DNA from: Euwallacea fornicatus
Lineage: Eukaryota > Arthropoda > Insecta > Coleoptera > Curculionidae
NCBI RefSeq assembly: GCF_040115645.1
Contig: NW_027096051.1
Location: 372,001-436,000, forward strand
Length of the DNA stretch: 64,000 nucleotides
Direction: 5' to 3'
Positions 52,799 to 64,000 of this stretch are shown piece by piece (the stretch's first letter is position 1; each line of letters opens with the position of its first letter). The translations under genes were made by a program, and so were the position numbers. Under the pieces are notes generated by a model. That model worked only from the letters and a program-made list of their open reading frames with translations, was not told the origin of the DNA and did no database searches.

Positions 52799-54734
52799 TC
52801 TTGTTGAATTTCCAAGAAAAATAGTACTTTATGTGCTCAAACACTCAAATTGTGTGACTTTTCTAACTTTAAAGCTCGATAACTTCGACAAATGATGACC
52901 AAATGTCTTAAACAAAGTGTCTAATTAATCAGCTCGACGAGATCGTTAAGATGACACAACAGATCATGATTGCATCTTGTCGACTTTCCCAGAAAAATAG
53001 TACTTTAAGTTCTCAGACACACAACTTTTGTGACTTTTCAAATTTTGAAGCTCGTTAACTTCGACAAATGATGACCAAATGTCTTAAACAAAGTGTCAAA
53101 TTAATCAGCTCGACGGGATCGTTAAGATGACACAACACATCATGATTGCATCTTGTCGACTTTCCCAGAAAAATAGTACTTTAAGTTCTCAGACACACAA
53201 CTTTTGTGACTTTTCAAATTTTGAAGCTCGTTAACTTCGACAAATGATGACCAAATGTCTTAAACAAAGTGTCAAATTAATCAGCTCGACGAAATCGTTA
53301 AGATGACACAACAGATCATGATTGCATCTTGTTGAATTTCCCAGAAAAATAGTACTTTATGTGCTCAAACACTCAAATTGTGTGACATTTCTAACTTTGA
53401 AGCTCCATAACTCCGACAAATGATGACCAAATGTCTTAAACAAAGTGTCAAATTAATCAGCTCTACGGGATCGTTAAGATGACACAACAGATCATGATTG
53501 CATCTTGTTGAATTTCCCAGGAAAATAGTACTTTATGTGCTCAAATACACAACTTTTGTGACTTTTCAAATTTTGAAGCTCGATAACTTCGACAAATGAT
53601 GACCAAATGTCTTAAACAAAGTGTCAAATTAATCAGCTCGACGGGATCGTTAAGATGACACAACAGATCATGATTGCATCTTGTTGAATTTCTCAGAAAA
53701 ATAGTACTTTATGTGCTCAAATACACAACTTTTGTGACTTTTCAAATTTTGAATCTCGTTAACTTCGACAAATGATGACCAAATGTCTTAAACAAAGTGT
53801 CAAATTAATCAGCTCGACGGGATCGTTAAGATGACACAACAGATCATGATTGCATCTTGTTGAATTTCCCAGAAAAATAGTACTTTATGTGCTCAAATAC
53901 ACAACTTTTGTGACTTTTCAAATTTTGAATCTCGTTAACTTCGACAAATGATGACCAAATGTCTTAAACAAAGTGTCAAATTAATCAGCTCGACGGGATC
54001 GTTAAGATGACACAACAGATCATGATTGCATCTTGTTGAATTTCTCAGAAAAATAGTACTTTATGTGCTCAAATACACAACTTTTGTGACTTTTCAAATT
54101 TTGAATCTCGTTAACTTCGACAAATGATGACCAAATGTCTTAAACAAAGTGTCAAATTAATCAGCTCGACGGGATCGTTAAGATGACACAACAGATCATG
54201 ATTGCATCTTGTTGAATTTCTCAGAAAAATAGTACTTTATGTGCTCAAATACACAACTTTTGTGACTTTTCAAATTTTGAAGCTCGATAACTTCGACAAA
54301 TGATGACCAAATGTCTTAAACAAAGTGTCAAATTAATCAGCTCGACGGGATCGTTAAGATGACACGACAGATCATGATTGCATCTTGTTGAATTTCCCAG
54401 AAAAATAGTACTTTATGTGCTCAAACACTCAAATTGTGTGACATTTCTAACTTTGAAGCTCCATAACTCCGACAAATGATGACCAAATGTCTTAAACAAA
54501 GTGTCAAATTAATCAGCTCTACGGGATCGTTAAGATGACACAACAGATCATGATTGCATCTTGTTGAATTTCCCAGGAAAATAGTACTTTATGTGCTCAA
54601 ATACACAACTTTTGTGACTTTTCAAATTTTGAAGCTCGATAACTTCGACAAATGATGACCAAATGTCTTAAACAAAGTGTCAAATTAATCAGCTCGACGG
54701 GATCGTTAAGATGACACAACAGATCATGATTGCA
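52799..54734. repeat. Q-J-K string and six-monomer-offset module
   Basis: Q with gtctaatt (52799), a gtcgac monomer (52975) and K (53151) recur as 58607, 58783 and 58959. Next is a pair, tgacatttctaactttgaag (53327) and cccaggaaaatag (53503), which recurs at 54383/54559, an offset of 1056 bases, and again at 63535/63711. The four monomers between are caaatac units, three with tttctcag. Confidence 0.75.
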
Positions 54735-55086
54735 TCTTGTTGAATTTCCCAGAAAAATAGTACTTTATGTGCTCAAATACACAACTTTTGTGACTTTTCA
54801 AATTTTGAAGCTCGTTAACTTCGACAAATGATGACCAAATATCTTAAACAAAGTGTCAAATTAATCAGCTCGACGGGATCGTTAAGATGACACTGCACAT
54901 CATGATTGTATCTTGTTGAATTTACCAGAAAAATAGTACTTTAAGTTCTCAGACACACAACTTTTGTGACTTTTCAAATTTTGAAGCTCGATAACTTCGA
55001 CAAATGATGACCAAATGTCTTAAACAAAGTGTCAAATTAATCAGCTCGACGGGATCGTTAACATGACACAACAGATCATGATTGCA
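54735..55086. repeat. ctgcac/taccag monomer pair, third occurrence
   Basis: Two monomers carry cactgcac and then gattgtatcttg/taccag, as in 42943-43294 and 46287-46638, 48 monomers after the second occurrence. The first has a private change, aaatatctta. As in the 19-monomer unit, a Q-like caaattgcg monomer follows, so this is a remnant of that unit. Confidence 0.75.
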
Positions 55087-56846
55087 TCTTGTTGAATTTC
55101 CAAGAAAAATAGTACTTTATGTGCTCAAACACTCAAATTGCGTGACTTTTCAAATTTTGAATCTCGTTAACTCCGACAAATGATGACCAAATGTCTTAAA
55201 CAAAGTGTCAAATTAATCAGCTCGACGAGATCGTTAAGATGACACAACACATCATGATTGCATCTTGTTGAATTTCCCAGAAAAATAGTACTTTATGTGC
55301 TCAAACACTTCAATTGCGTGACTTTTCAAATTTTGAATCTCGTTAACTTCGACAAATGATGACCAAATGTCTTAAACAAAGTGTCAAATTAATCAGCTCG
55401 ACGGGATCGTTAACATGACACAACAGATCATGATTGCATCTTGTTGAATTTCCATGAAAAATAGTACTTTATGTGCTCAAACACTCAAATTGCGTGACTT
55501 TTCAAATTTTGAATCTCGTTAACTCCGACAAATGATGACCAAATGTCTTAAACAAAGTGTCAAATTAATCAGCTCGACGGGATCGTTAAGATGACACAAC
55601 AGATCATGATTGCATCTTGTTGAATTTCCCAGAAAAATAGTACTTTATGTGCTCAAATACACATCTTTTGTGACTTTTCAAATTTTGATGCTCGATAACT
55701 TCGACAAATGATGACCAAATGTCTTAATCAAAGTGTCAAATTAATCAGCTCGACGGGATCGTTAACATGACACAACAGATCATGATTGCATCTTGTTGAA
55801 TTTCCCAGAAAAATAGTACTTTATGTGCTCAAACACTCAAATTGTGTGACTTTTCTAACTTTAAAGCTCCATAACTCCGACAAATGATGACCAAACGTCT
55901 TAAACAAAGTGTCAAATTAATCAGCTCGACGGGATCGTTAAGATGACACAACAGATCATGATTGCATCTTGTTGAATTTCCCAGAAAAATAGTACTTTAT
56001 GTGCTCAAACACTCAAATTGTGTGACTTTTCTAACTTTAAAGCTCCATAACTCCGACAAATGATGACCAAACGTCTTAAACAAAGTGTCAAATTAATCAG
56101 CTCGACGGGATCGTTAAGATGACACAACAGATCATGATTGCATCTTGTTGAATTTCCAAGAAAAATAGTACTTTATGTGCTCAAACACTCAAATTGTGTG
56201 ACTTTTCTAACTTTAAAGCTCGATAACTTCGACAAATGATGACCAAATGTCTTAAACAAAGTGTCAAATTAATCAGCTCGACGGGATCGTTAACATGACA
56301 CAACACATCATGATTGCATCTTGTTGAATTTCCCAGAAAAATAGTACTTTATGTGCTCAAACACTAAAATTGTGTGACTTTTCAAATTTTGAAGCTCGAT
56401 AACTTCGACAAATGATGACCATATGTCTTAAACAAAGTGTCAAATTAATCAGCTCGACGAGATCGTTAAGATGACACAACACATCATGATTGCATCTTGT
56501 TGAATTTCCCAGAAAAATAGTACTTTATGTGCTCAAACACTTCAATTGCGTGACTTTTCAAATTTTGAATCTCGTTAACCTCGACAAATGATGACCAAAT
56601 GTCTTAAACAAAGTGTCAAATTAATCAGCTCGACGGGATCGTTAACATGACACAACAGATCATGATTGCATCTTGTTGAATTTCCCAGAAAAATAGTACT
56701 TTATGTGCTCAAACACTTAAATTGCGTGACTTTTCAAATTTTGAATCTCGTTAACTCCGACAAATGATGACCAAATGTCTTAAACAAAGTGTCAAATTAA
56801 TCAGCTCGACGGGATCGTTAAGATGACACAACAGATCATGATTGCA
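55087..56846. repeat. Ten-monomer tandem unit, copy 1
   Basis: The order is Q-like, R, tttccatgaaaa, S with tacacatc and taatcaaag, U, U, Q, a cactaaaattg monomer with accatatg, R with taacctcgac, and cacttaaattgcg. It is repeated immediately at 56847-58606 with the same total length, but the internal order differs by one gained and one lost monomer. Confidence 0.82.
55439..55614. repeat. Chimeric monomer, tttccatg front and R-type end
   Basis: The front matches the tttccatg monomer of copy 2 (57199), including taactcc. Its end (cgacggg, acagatc) matches the R monomer that follows in copy 2 (57375), not the cgacgag/acacatc end of 57199. A one-monomer deletion with a breakpoint between 55525 and 55580 explains this. 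Confidence 0.72.
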
Positions 56847-58606
56847 TCTTGTTGAATTTCCAAGAAAAATAGTACTTTATGTGCTCAAACACTCAAATTG
56901 CGTGACTTTTCAAATTTTGAATCTCGTTAACTCCGACAAATGATGACCAAATGTCTTAAACAAAGTGTCAAATTAATCAGCTCGACGAGATCGTTAAGAT
57001 GACACAACACATCATGATTGCATCTTGTTGAATTTCCCAGAAAAATAGTACTTTATGTGCTCAAACACTTCAATTGCGTGACTTTTCAAATTTTGAATCT
57101 CGTTAACTTCGACAAATGATGACCAAATGTCTTAAACAAAGTGTCAAATTAATCAGCTCGACGGGATCGTTAACATGACACAACAGATCATGATTGCATT
57201 TTGTTGAATTTCCATGAAAAATAGTACTTTATGTGCTCAAACACTCAAATTGCGTGACTTTTCAAATTTTGAATCTCGTTAACTCCGACAAATGATGACC
57301 AAATGTCTTAAACAAAGTGTCAAATTAATCAGCTCGACGAGATCGTTAAGATGACACAACACATCATGATTGCATCTTGTTGAATTTCCCAGAAAAATAG
57401 TACTTTATGTGCTCAAACACTTCAATTGCGTGACTTTTCAAATTTTGAATCTCGTTAACTTCGACAAATGATGACCAAATGTCTTAAACAAAGTGTCAAA
57501 TTAATCAGCTCGACGGGATCGTTAAGATGACACAACAGATCATGATTGCATCTTGTTGAATTTCCCAGAAAAATAGTACTTTATGTGCTCAAATACACAT
57601 CTTTTGTGACTTTTCAAATTTTGATGCTCGATAACTTCGACAAATGATGACCAAATGTCTTAATCAAAGTGTCAAATTAATCAGCTCGACGGGATCGTTA
57701 ACATGACACAACAGATCATGATTGCATCTTGTTGAATTTCCCAGAAAAATAGTACTTTATGTGCTCAAACACTCAAATTGTGTGACTTTTCTAACTTTAA
57801 AGCTCCATAACTCCGACAAATGATGACCAAACGTCTTAAACAAAGTGTCAAATTAATCAGCTCGACGGGATCGTTAAGATGACACAACAGATCATGATTG
57901 CATCTTGTTGAATTTCCCAGAAAAATAGTACTTTATGTGCTCAAACACTCAAATTGTGTGACTTTTCTAACTTTAAAGCTCCATAACTTCGACAAATGAT
58001 GACCAAATGTCTTAAACAAAGTGTCAAATTAATCAGCTCGACGGGATCGTTAACATGACACAACACATCATGATTGCATCTTGTTGAATTTCCCAGAAAA
58101 ATAGTACTTTATGTGCTCAAACACTAAAATTGTGTGACTTTTCAAATTTTGAAGCTCGATAACTTCGACAAATGATGACCATATGTCTTAAACAAAGTGT
58201 CAAATTAATCAGCTCGACGAGATCGTTAAGATGACACAACACATCATGATTGCATCTTGTTGAATTTCCCAGAAAAATAGTACTTTATGTGCTCAAACAC
58301 TTCAATTGCGTGACTTTTCAAATTTTGAATCTCGTTAACCTCGACAAATGATGACCAAATGTCTTAAACAAAGTGTCAAATTAATCAGCTCGACGGGATC
58401 GTTAACATGACACAACAGATCATGATTGCATCTTGTTGAATTTCCCAGAAAAATAGTACTTTATGTGCTCAAACACTTAAATTGCGTGACTTTTCAAATT
58501 TTGAATCTCGTTAACTCCGACAAATGATGACCAAATGTCTTAAACAAAGTGTCAAATTAATCAGCTCGACGGGATCGTTAAGATGACACAACAGATCATG
58601 ATTGCA
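56847..58606. repeat. Ten-monomer tandem unit, copy 2
   Basis: The order is Q-like, R, tttccatg (with gcattttg lead), R, S with tacacatc, U, a U/Q chimera, cactaaaattg with accatatg, R with taacctcgac, and cacttaaattgcg. Relative to copy 1 it keeps an R after tttccatg but lacks a separate Q before cactaaaattg. Confidence 0.82.
57903..58078. repeat. Chimeric monomer, U front and Q end
   Basis: It begins as U (tttcccag, ctaactttaaag, agctccat) but continues as Q (taacttcgac, aaatgtc) rather than taactccgac, aaacgtc. The switch falls between 57982 and 57989, an 8-base window. In copy 1 the corresponding place holds separate U and Q monomers, so one monomer was removed here. Confidence 0.8.
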
Positions 58607-59662
58607 TCTTGTTGAATTTCCAAGAAAAATAGTACTTTATGTGCTCAAACACTCAAATTGTGTGACTTTTCTAACTTTAAAGCTCGATAACTTCGACAAA
58701 TGATGACCAAATGTCTTAAACAAAGTGTCTAATTAATCAGCTCGACGAGATCGTTAAGATGACACAACAGATCATGATTGCATCTTGTCGACTTTCCCAG
58801 AAAAATAGTACTTTAAGTTCTCAGACACACAACTTTTGTGACTTTTCAAATTTTAAAGCTCGTTAACTTCGACAAATGATGACCAAATGTCTTAAACAAA
58901 GTGTCAAATTAATCAGCTCGACGGGATCGTTAAGATGACACAACACATCATGATTGCATCTTGTCGACTTTCCCAGAAAAATAGTACTTTAAGTTCTCAG
59001 ACACACAACTTTTGTGACTTTTCAAATTTTGAAGCTCGTTAACTTCGACAAATGATGACCAAATGTCTTAAACAAAGTGTCAAATTAATCAGCTCGACGA
59101 AATCGTTAAGATGACACAACAGATCATGATTGCATCTTGTTGAATTTCCCAGAAAAATAGTACTTTATGTGCTCAAACACTCAAATTGTGTGACTTTTCT
59201 AACTTTAAAGCACCATAACTCCGACAAATGATGACCAAACGTCTTAAACAAAGTGTCAAATTAATCAGCTCGACGGGATCGTTAAGATGACACGACAGAT
59301 CATGATTGCATCTTGTTGAATTTCCCAGAAAAATAGTACTTTATGTGCTCAAACACTCAAATTGTGTGACTTTTCTAACTTTAAAGCACCATAACTCCGA
59401 CAAATGATGACCAAACGTCTTAAACAAAGTGTCAAATTAATCAGCTCGACGGGATCGTTAAGATGACACAACAGATCATGATTGCATCTTGTTGAATTTC
59501 CAAGAAAAATAGTACTTTATGTGCTCAAACACTCAAATTGTGTGACTTTTCTAACTTTAAAGCTCGATAACTTCGACAAATGATGACCAAATGTCTTAAA
59601 CAAAGTGTCAAATTAATCAGCTCGACGGGATCGTTAAGATGACACAACACATCATGATTGCA
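58607..59662. repeat. Q-J-K-P-P-Q series
   Basis: Q with gtctaatt and cgacgag, a gtcgac monomer with ttttaaagctcg, K, two P, and Q. The first three recall 52799-53326 and 40831-41358. The two-copy P run is half the length of that in the 19-monomer units. Confidence 0.72.
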
Positions 59663-61774
59663 TCTTGTCGACTTTCCCAGAAAAATAGTACTTTAAGTTC
59701 TCAGACACACAACTTTTGTGACTTTTCAAATTTTGAAGCTCGTTAACTTCGACAAATGATGACCAAATGTCTTAAACAAAGTGTCAAATTAATCAGCTCG
59801 ACGAAATCGTTAAGATGACACAACAGATCATGATTGCATCTTGTTGAATTTCCCAGAAAAATAGTACTTTATGTGCTCAAACACTCAAATTGTGTGACTT
59901 TTCTAACTTTAAAGCACCATAACTCCGACAAATGATGACCAAACGTCTTAAACAAAGTGTCAAATTAATCAGCTCGACGGGATCGTTAAGATGACACAAC
60001 AGATCATGATTGCATCTTGTTGAATTTCCAAGAAAAATAGTACTTTATGTGCTCAAACACTCAAATTGTGTGACTTTTCTAACTTTAAAGCTCGATAACT
60101 TCGACAAATGATGACCAAATGTCTTAAACAAAGTGTCAAATTAATCAGCTCGACGAGATCGTTAAGATGACACAACACATCATGATTGCATCTTGTTGAA
60201 TTTCCCAGAAAAATAGTACTTTATGTGCTCAAACACTTCAATTGCGTGACTTTTCAAATTTTGAATCTCGTTAACTTCGACAAATGATGACCAAATGTCT
60301 TAAACAAAGTGTCAAATTAATCAGCTCGACGGGATCGTTAACATGACACAACAGATCATGATTGCATCTTGTTGAATTTCCCAGAAAAATAGTACTTTAT
60401 GTGCTCAAACACTTCAATTGCGTGACTTTTCAAATTTTGAATCTCGTTAACTTCGACAAATGATGACCAAATGTCTTAAACAAAGTGTCAAATTAATCAG
60501 CTCGACGGGATCGTTAAGATGACACAACAGATCATGATTGCATCTTGTTGAATTTCCCAGAAAAATAGTACTTTATGTGCTCAAATACACAACTTTTGTG
60601 ACTTTTCAAATTTTGATGCTCGATAACTTCGACAAATGATGACCAAATGTCTTAATCAAAGTGTCAAATTAATCAGCTCGACGGGATCGTTAACATGACA
60701 CAACAGATCATGATTGCATCTTGTTGAATTTCCCAGAAAAATAGTACTTTATGTGCTCAAATACACAACTTTTGTGACTTTTCAAATTTTGATGCTCGAT
60801 AACTTCGACAAATGATGACCAAATGTCTTAAACAAAGTGTCAAATTAATCAGCTCGACGGGATCGTTAAGATGACACAACAGATCATGATTGCATCTTGT
60901 TGAATTTCCCAGAAAAATAGTACTTTATGTGCTCAAATACACAACTTTTGTGACTTTTCAAATTTTGAAGCTCGTTAACTTCGACAAATGATGACCAAAT
61001 GTCTTAAACAAAGTGTCAAATTAATCAGCTCGACGGGATCGTTAAGATGACACAACAGATCATGATTGCATCTTGTTGAATTTCCCAGAAAAATAGTACT
61101 TTATGTGCTCAAATACACAACTTTTGTGACTTTTCAAATTGTGATGCTCGATAACTTCGACAAATGATGACCAAATGTCTTAATCAAAGTGTCAAATTAA
61201 TCAGCTCGACGGGATCGTTAACATGACACAACAGATCATGATTGCATCTTGTTGAATTTCCCAGAAAAATAGTACTTTATGTGCTCAAACACTCAAATTG
61301 TGTGACTTTTCTAACTTTAAAGCTCCATAACTCCGACAAATGATGACCAAACGTCTTAAACAAAGTGTCAAATTAATCAGCTCGACGGGATCGTTAAGAT
61401 GACACAACAGATCATGATTGCATCTTGTTGAATTTCCCAGAAAAATAGTACTTTATGTGCTCAAACACTCAAATTGTGTGACTTTTCTAACTTTAAAGCT
61501 CCATAACTCCGACAAATGATGACCAAACGTCTTAAACAAAGTGTCAAATTAATCAGCTCGACGGGATCTTTAAGATGACACAACAGATCATGATTGCATC
61601 TTGTTGAATTTCCAAGAAAAATAGTACTTTATGTGCTCAAACACTCAAATTGTGTGACTTTTCTAACTTTAAAGCTCGATAACTTCGACAAATGATGACC
61701 AAACGTCTTAAACAAAGTGTCAAATTAATCAGCTCGACGGGATCGTTAAGATGACACGACAGATCATGATTGCA
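59663..61774. repeat. Twelve-monomer version of the K-P-Q-R-S-U unit
   Basis: The order is K, P, Q, R, R, S, S, an agctcgttaac S-like monomer, S with aaattgtgatgctcg, U, U, Q, followed by a new K at 61775. It is the 19-monomer unit with three P fewer, the ctgcac-to-R section absent and one S added. Monomer 61423 has the private change gggatctttaag. Confidence 0.75.
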
Positions 61775-63886
61775 TCTTGTCGACTTTCCCAGAAAAATAG
61801 TACTTTAAGTTCTCAGACACACAACTTTTGTGACTTTTCAAATTTTGAAGCTCGTTAACTTCGACAAATGATGACCAAATGTCTTAAACAAAGTGTCAAA
61901 TTAATCAGCTCGACGAAATCGTTAAGATGACACAACAGATCATGATTGCATCTTGTTGAATTTCCCAGAAAAATAGTACTTTATGTGCTCAAACACTCAA
62001 ATTGTGTGACTTTTCTAACTTTAAAGCACCATAACTCCGACAAATGATGACCAAACGTCTTAAACAAAGTGTCAAATTAATCAGCTCGACGGGATCGTTA
62101 AGATGACACAACAGATCATGATTGCATCTTGTTGAATTTCCCAGAAAAATAGTACTTTATGTGCTCAAACACTCAAATTGTGTGACTTTTCTAATTTTAA
62201 AGCTCCATAACTCCGACAAATGATGACCAAACGTCTTAAACAAAGTGTCAAATTAATCAGCTCGACGGGATCGTTAAGATGACACAACAGATCATGATTG
62301 CATCTTGTTGAATTTCCAAGAAAAATAGTACTTTATGTGCTCAAACACTCAAATTGTGTGACTTTTCTAACTTTAAAGCTCGATAACTTCGACAAATGAT
62401 GACCAAATGTCTTAAACAAAGTGTCTAATTAATCAGCTCGACGGGATCGTTAAGATGACACGACAGATCATGATTGCATCTTGTTGAATTTCCCAGAAAA
62501 ATAGTACTTTATGTGCTCAAACACTCAAATTGTGTGACTTTTCTAACTTTAAAGCACCATAACTCCGACAAATGATGACCAAACGTCTTAAACAAAGTGT
62601 CAAATTAATCAGCTCGACGGGATCGTTAAGATGACACAACAGATCATGATTGCATCTTGTTGAATTTCCAAGAAAAATAGTACTTTATGTGATCAAACAC
62701 TCAAATTGTGTGACTTTTCTAACTTTAAAGCTCGATAACTTCGACAAATGATGACCAAATGTCTTAAACAAAGTGTCAAATTAATCAGCTCGACGGGATC
62801 GTTAAGATGACACAACACATCATGATTGCATCTTGTCGACTTTCCCAGAAAAATAGTACTTTAAGTTCTCAGACACACAACTTTTGTGACTTTTCAAATT
62901 TTGAAGCTCGTTAACTTCGACAAATGATGACCAAATGTCTTAAACAAAGTGTCAAATTAATCAGCTCGACGAAATCGTTAAGATGACACAACAGATCATG
63001 ATTGCATCTTGTTGAATTTCCCAGAAAAATAGTACTTTATGTGCTCAAACACTCAAATTGTGTGACTTTTCTAACTTTAAAGCACCATAACTCCGACAAA
63101 TGATGACCAAACGTCTTAAACAAAGTGTCAAATTAATCAGCTCGACGGGATCGTTAAGATGACACAACAGATCATGATTGCATCTTGTTGAATTTCCAAG
63201 AAAAATAGTACTTTATGTGCTCAAACACTCAAATTGTGTGACTTTTCTAACTTTAAAGCTCGATAACTTCCACAAATGATGACCAAATGTCTTAAACAAA
63301 GTGTCAAATTAATCAGCTCGACGAGATCGTTAAGATGACACAACACATCATGATTGCATCTTGTTGAATTTCCCAGAAAAATAGTACTTTATGTGCTCAA
63401 ACACTTCAATTGCGTGACTTTTCAAATTTTGAATCTCGTTAACTTCGACAAATGATGACCAAATGTCTTAAACAAAGTGTCAAATTAATCAGCTCGACGG
63501 GATCGTTAACATGACACAACAGATCATGATTGCATCTTGTTGAATTTCCCAGAAAAATAGTACTTTATGTGCTCAAACACTCAAATTGTGTGACATTTCT
63601 AACTTTGAAGCTCCATAACTCCGACAAATGATGACCAAATGTCTTAAACAAAGTGTCAAATTAATCAGCTCTACGGGATCGTTAAGATGACACAACAGAT
63701 CATGATTGCATCTTGTTGAATTTCCCAGGAAAATAGTACTTTATGTGCTCAAATACACAACTTTTGTGACTTTTCAAATTTTGAAGCTCGATAACTTCGA
63801 CAAATGATGACCAAATGTCTTAAACAAAGTGTCAAATTAATCAGCTCGACGGGATCGTTAAGATGACACAACAGATCATGATTGCA
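61775..63886. repeat. Short K-P-Q cycles near the right edge
   Basis: K (61775), P, a U-like monomer with ctaatttt, Q with gtctaatt, P, Q with gtgatcaaac, K (62831), P, Q with cttccacaaatg, R, then the tgacattt/cccaggaa pair (63535, 63711). The cycles are shorter than those farther left, with one P per cycle. Confidence 0.7.
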
Positions 63887-64000
63887 TCTTGTTGAATTTC
63901 CCAGAAAAATAGTACTTTATGTGCTCAAACACTCAAATTGTGTGACTTTTCTAACTTTAAAGCTCCATAACTCCGACAAATGATGACCAAACGTCTTAAA
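63887..64000. repeat. Partial terminal monomer (U type)
   Basis: The first 114 bases of a U monomer (caaacactcaaattgtg, agctccataactcc, aaacgtc), cut by the window edge. The array evidently continues to the right. Confidence 0.85.

Larger units (their letters stand above)
1..64000. repeat. 176-bp tandem satellite array filling the window
   Basis: The word TCTTGT, or a close variant, recurs every 176 bases: at 1, 177, 353 and so on to 1057, then from 1232 to 24992, then from 25167 to 63887. This gives 363 full monomers and one partial, all in the same orientation. No base lies outside the repeat. Units differ mainly by substitutions at a limited set of positions (7-10, 14-16, 25, 34-54, 66-67, 76-87, 106, 142-143, 152, 159-164). 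Length, uniform orientation and multi-monomer structure are typical of centromeric satellites, where each unit roughly matches one nucleosome plus linker. The centromere role is inferred; a non-centromeric heterochromatic block is the alternative. Confidence 0.97.
38895..64000. repeat. Zone 3: tgtgctcaaacac monomer block
   Basis: Almost every second or third monomer carries tgtgctcaaacac with ctaactttaaag. Modules named here are: P (agcaccataactcc, aaacgtc), Q (tttccaagaaaa, agctcgataac), R (cacttcaattgcg), S (ttgatgctcg, often taatcaaag), U (agctccataactcc, aaacgtc) and K (gtcgac start, aagttctcag, agctcgttaac, ending cgacgaaatcg). A common order is K-P(n)-Q-R-R-S-S-...-U-U-Q. The block continues to the right window edge. 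Confidence 0.8.

Noticed and set aside
1..64000. CRISPR-like regular repeats
   Set aside because: The repeat is contiguous, with no unique spacers and no cas genes, and the unit is 176 bases long.
1..64000. Transposon, rRNA, tRNA or telomere-type sequence within the array
   Set aside because: The 176-base register is unbroken except for two one-base losses, so there is no room for an insertion. None of these sequence types was seen.
1..64000. Identity as a named plant or animal satellite (alpha satellite, Arabidopsis 178-bp, Brassica 176-bp, maize, rice or soybean repeats)
   Set aside because: The unit length is similar to several, but I recognised no convincing resemblance from memory. A search against a repeat database would decide this, so no name was assigned.
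1..64000. Promoter-like TATA or TTGACA words and short T runs that might act as terminators
   Set aside because: AT-rich words repeated in every monomer occur by composition alone and have no associated gene.

Overview
The whole 64,000-base window is one uninterrupted tandem satellite array. Its unit is a 176-bp, AT-rich monomer (about 36% G+C in a representative copy) repeated head to tail in one orientation. Taking position 1 of the monomer as the first base of TCTTGT (window base 1), I count 363 complete monomers and a 114-bp partial one at the right end. The register slips only twice, by one base each, in monomers 1057-1231 and 24992-25166. I found no gene, RNA gene, transposon, CRISPR array or unique spacer. 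The longest open frames are about 200 bases, lie inside the repeat and are best read as by-products of it.

A homogeneous, nucleosome-length satellite with higher-order structure suggests a eukaryotic centromeric or other large heterochromatic array. A flowering plant seems most likely, but this is inference: I do not recognise the monomer as a satellite I can name, and nothing unique in the window identifies the species.

The array has three zones by monomer variant. Zone 1 (1-15839) mixes 'aagttctcagacac' monomers with 'tgtgctcaaatac' and 'tgtgctcagatac' monomers, and carries the markers cctag and gacccaac. Zone 2 (15840-38894) is built from a recurring cassette called b-c-d-e here, combined with h, g, i and f monomers. 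Zone 3 (38895-64000) is dominated by 'tgtgctcaaacac' monomers in modules K, P, Q, R, S and U. The Zone 2/3 switch lies inside one chimeric monomer at 38895-39070.

Over this lies a patchwork of multi-monomer duplications: a 23-monomer-offset duplication of about 3.8 kb (8473-12294 and 12521-16342), a 12-monomer-offset one (15708-19610), three related units of 10 or 11 monomers at 23936, 27103 and 32031, an almost perfect 19-monomer tandem pair (41183-47870), a 12-monomer-offset pair (48047 and 50159), and a 10-monomer tandem pair (55087-58606) in which single-monomer losses can be located to chimeric monomers. The pattern fits repeated unequal exchange or replication-based expansion at different scales. 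All comparisons were made by eye, so mismatch counts are minimum estimates.
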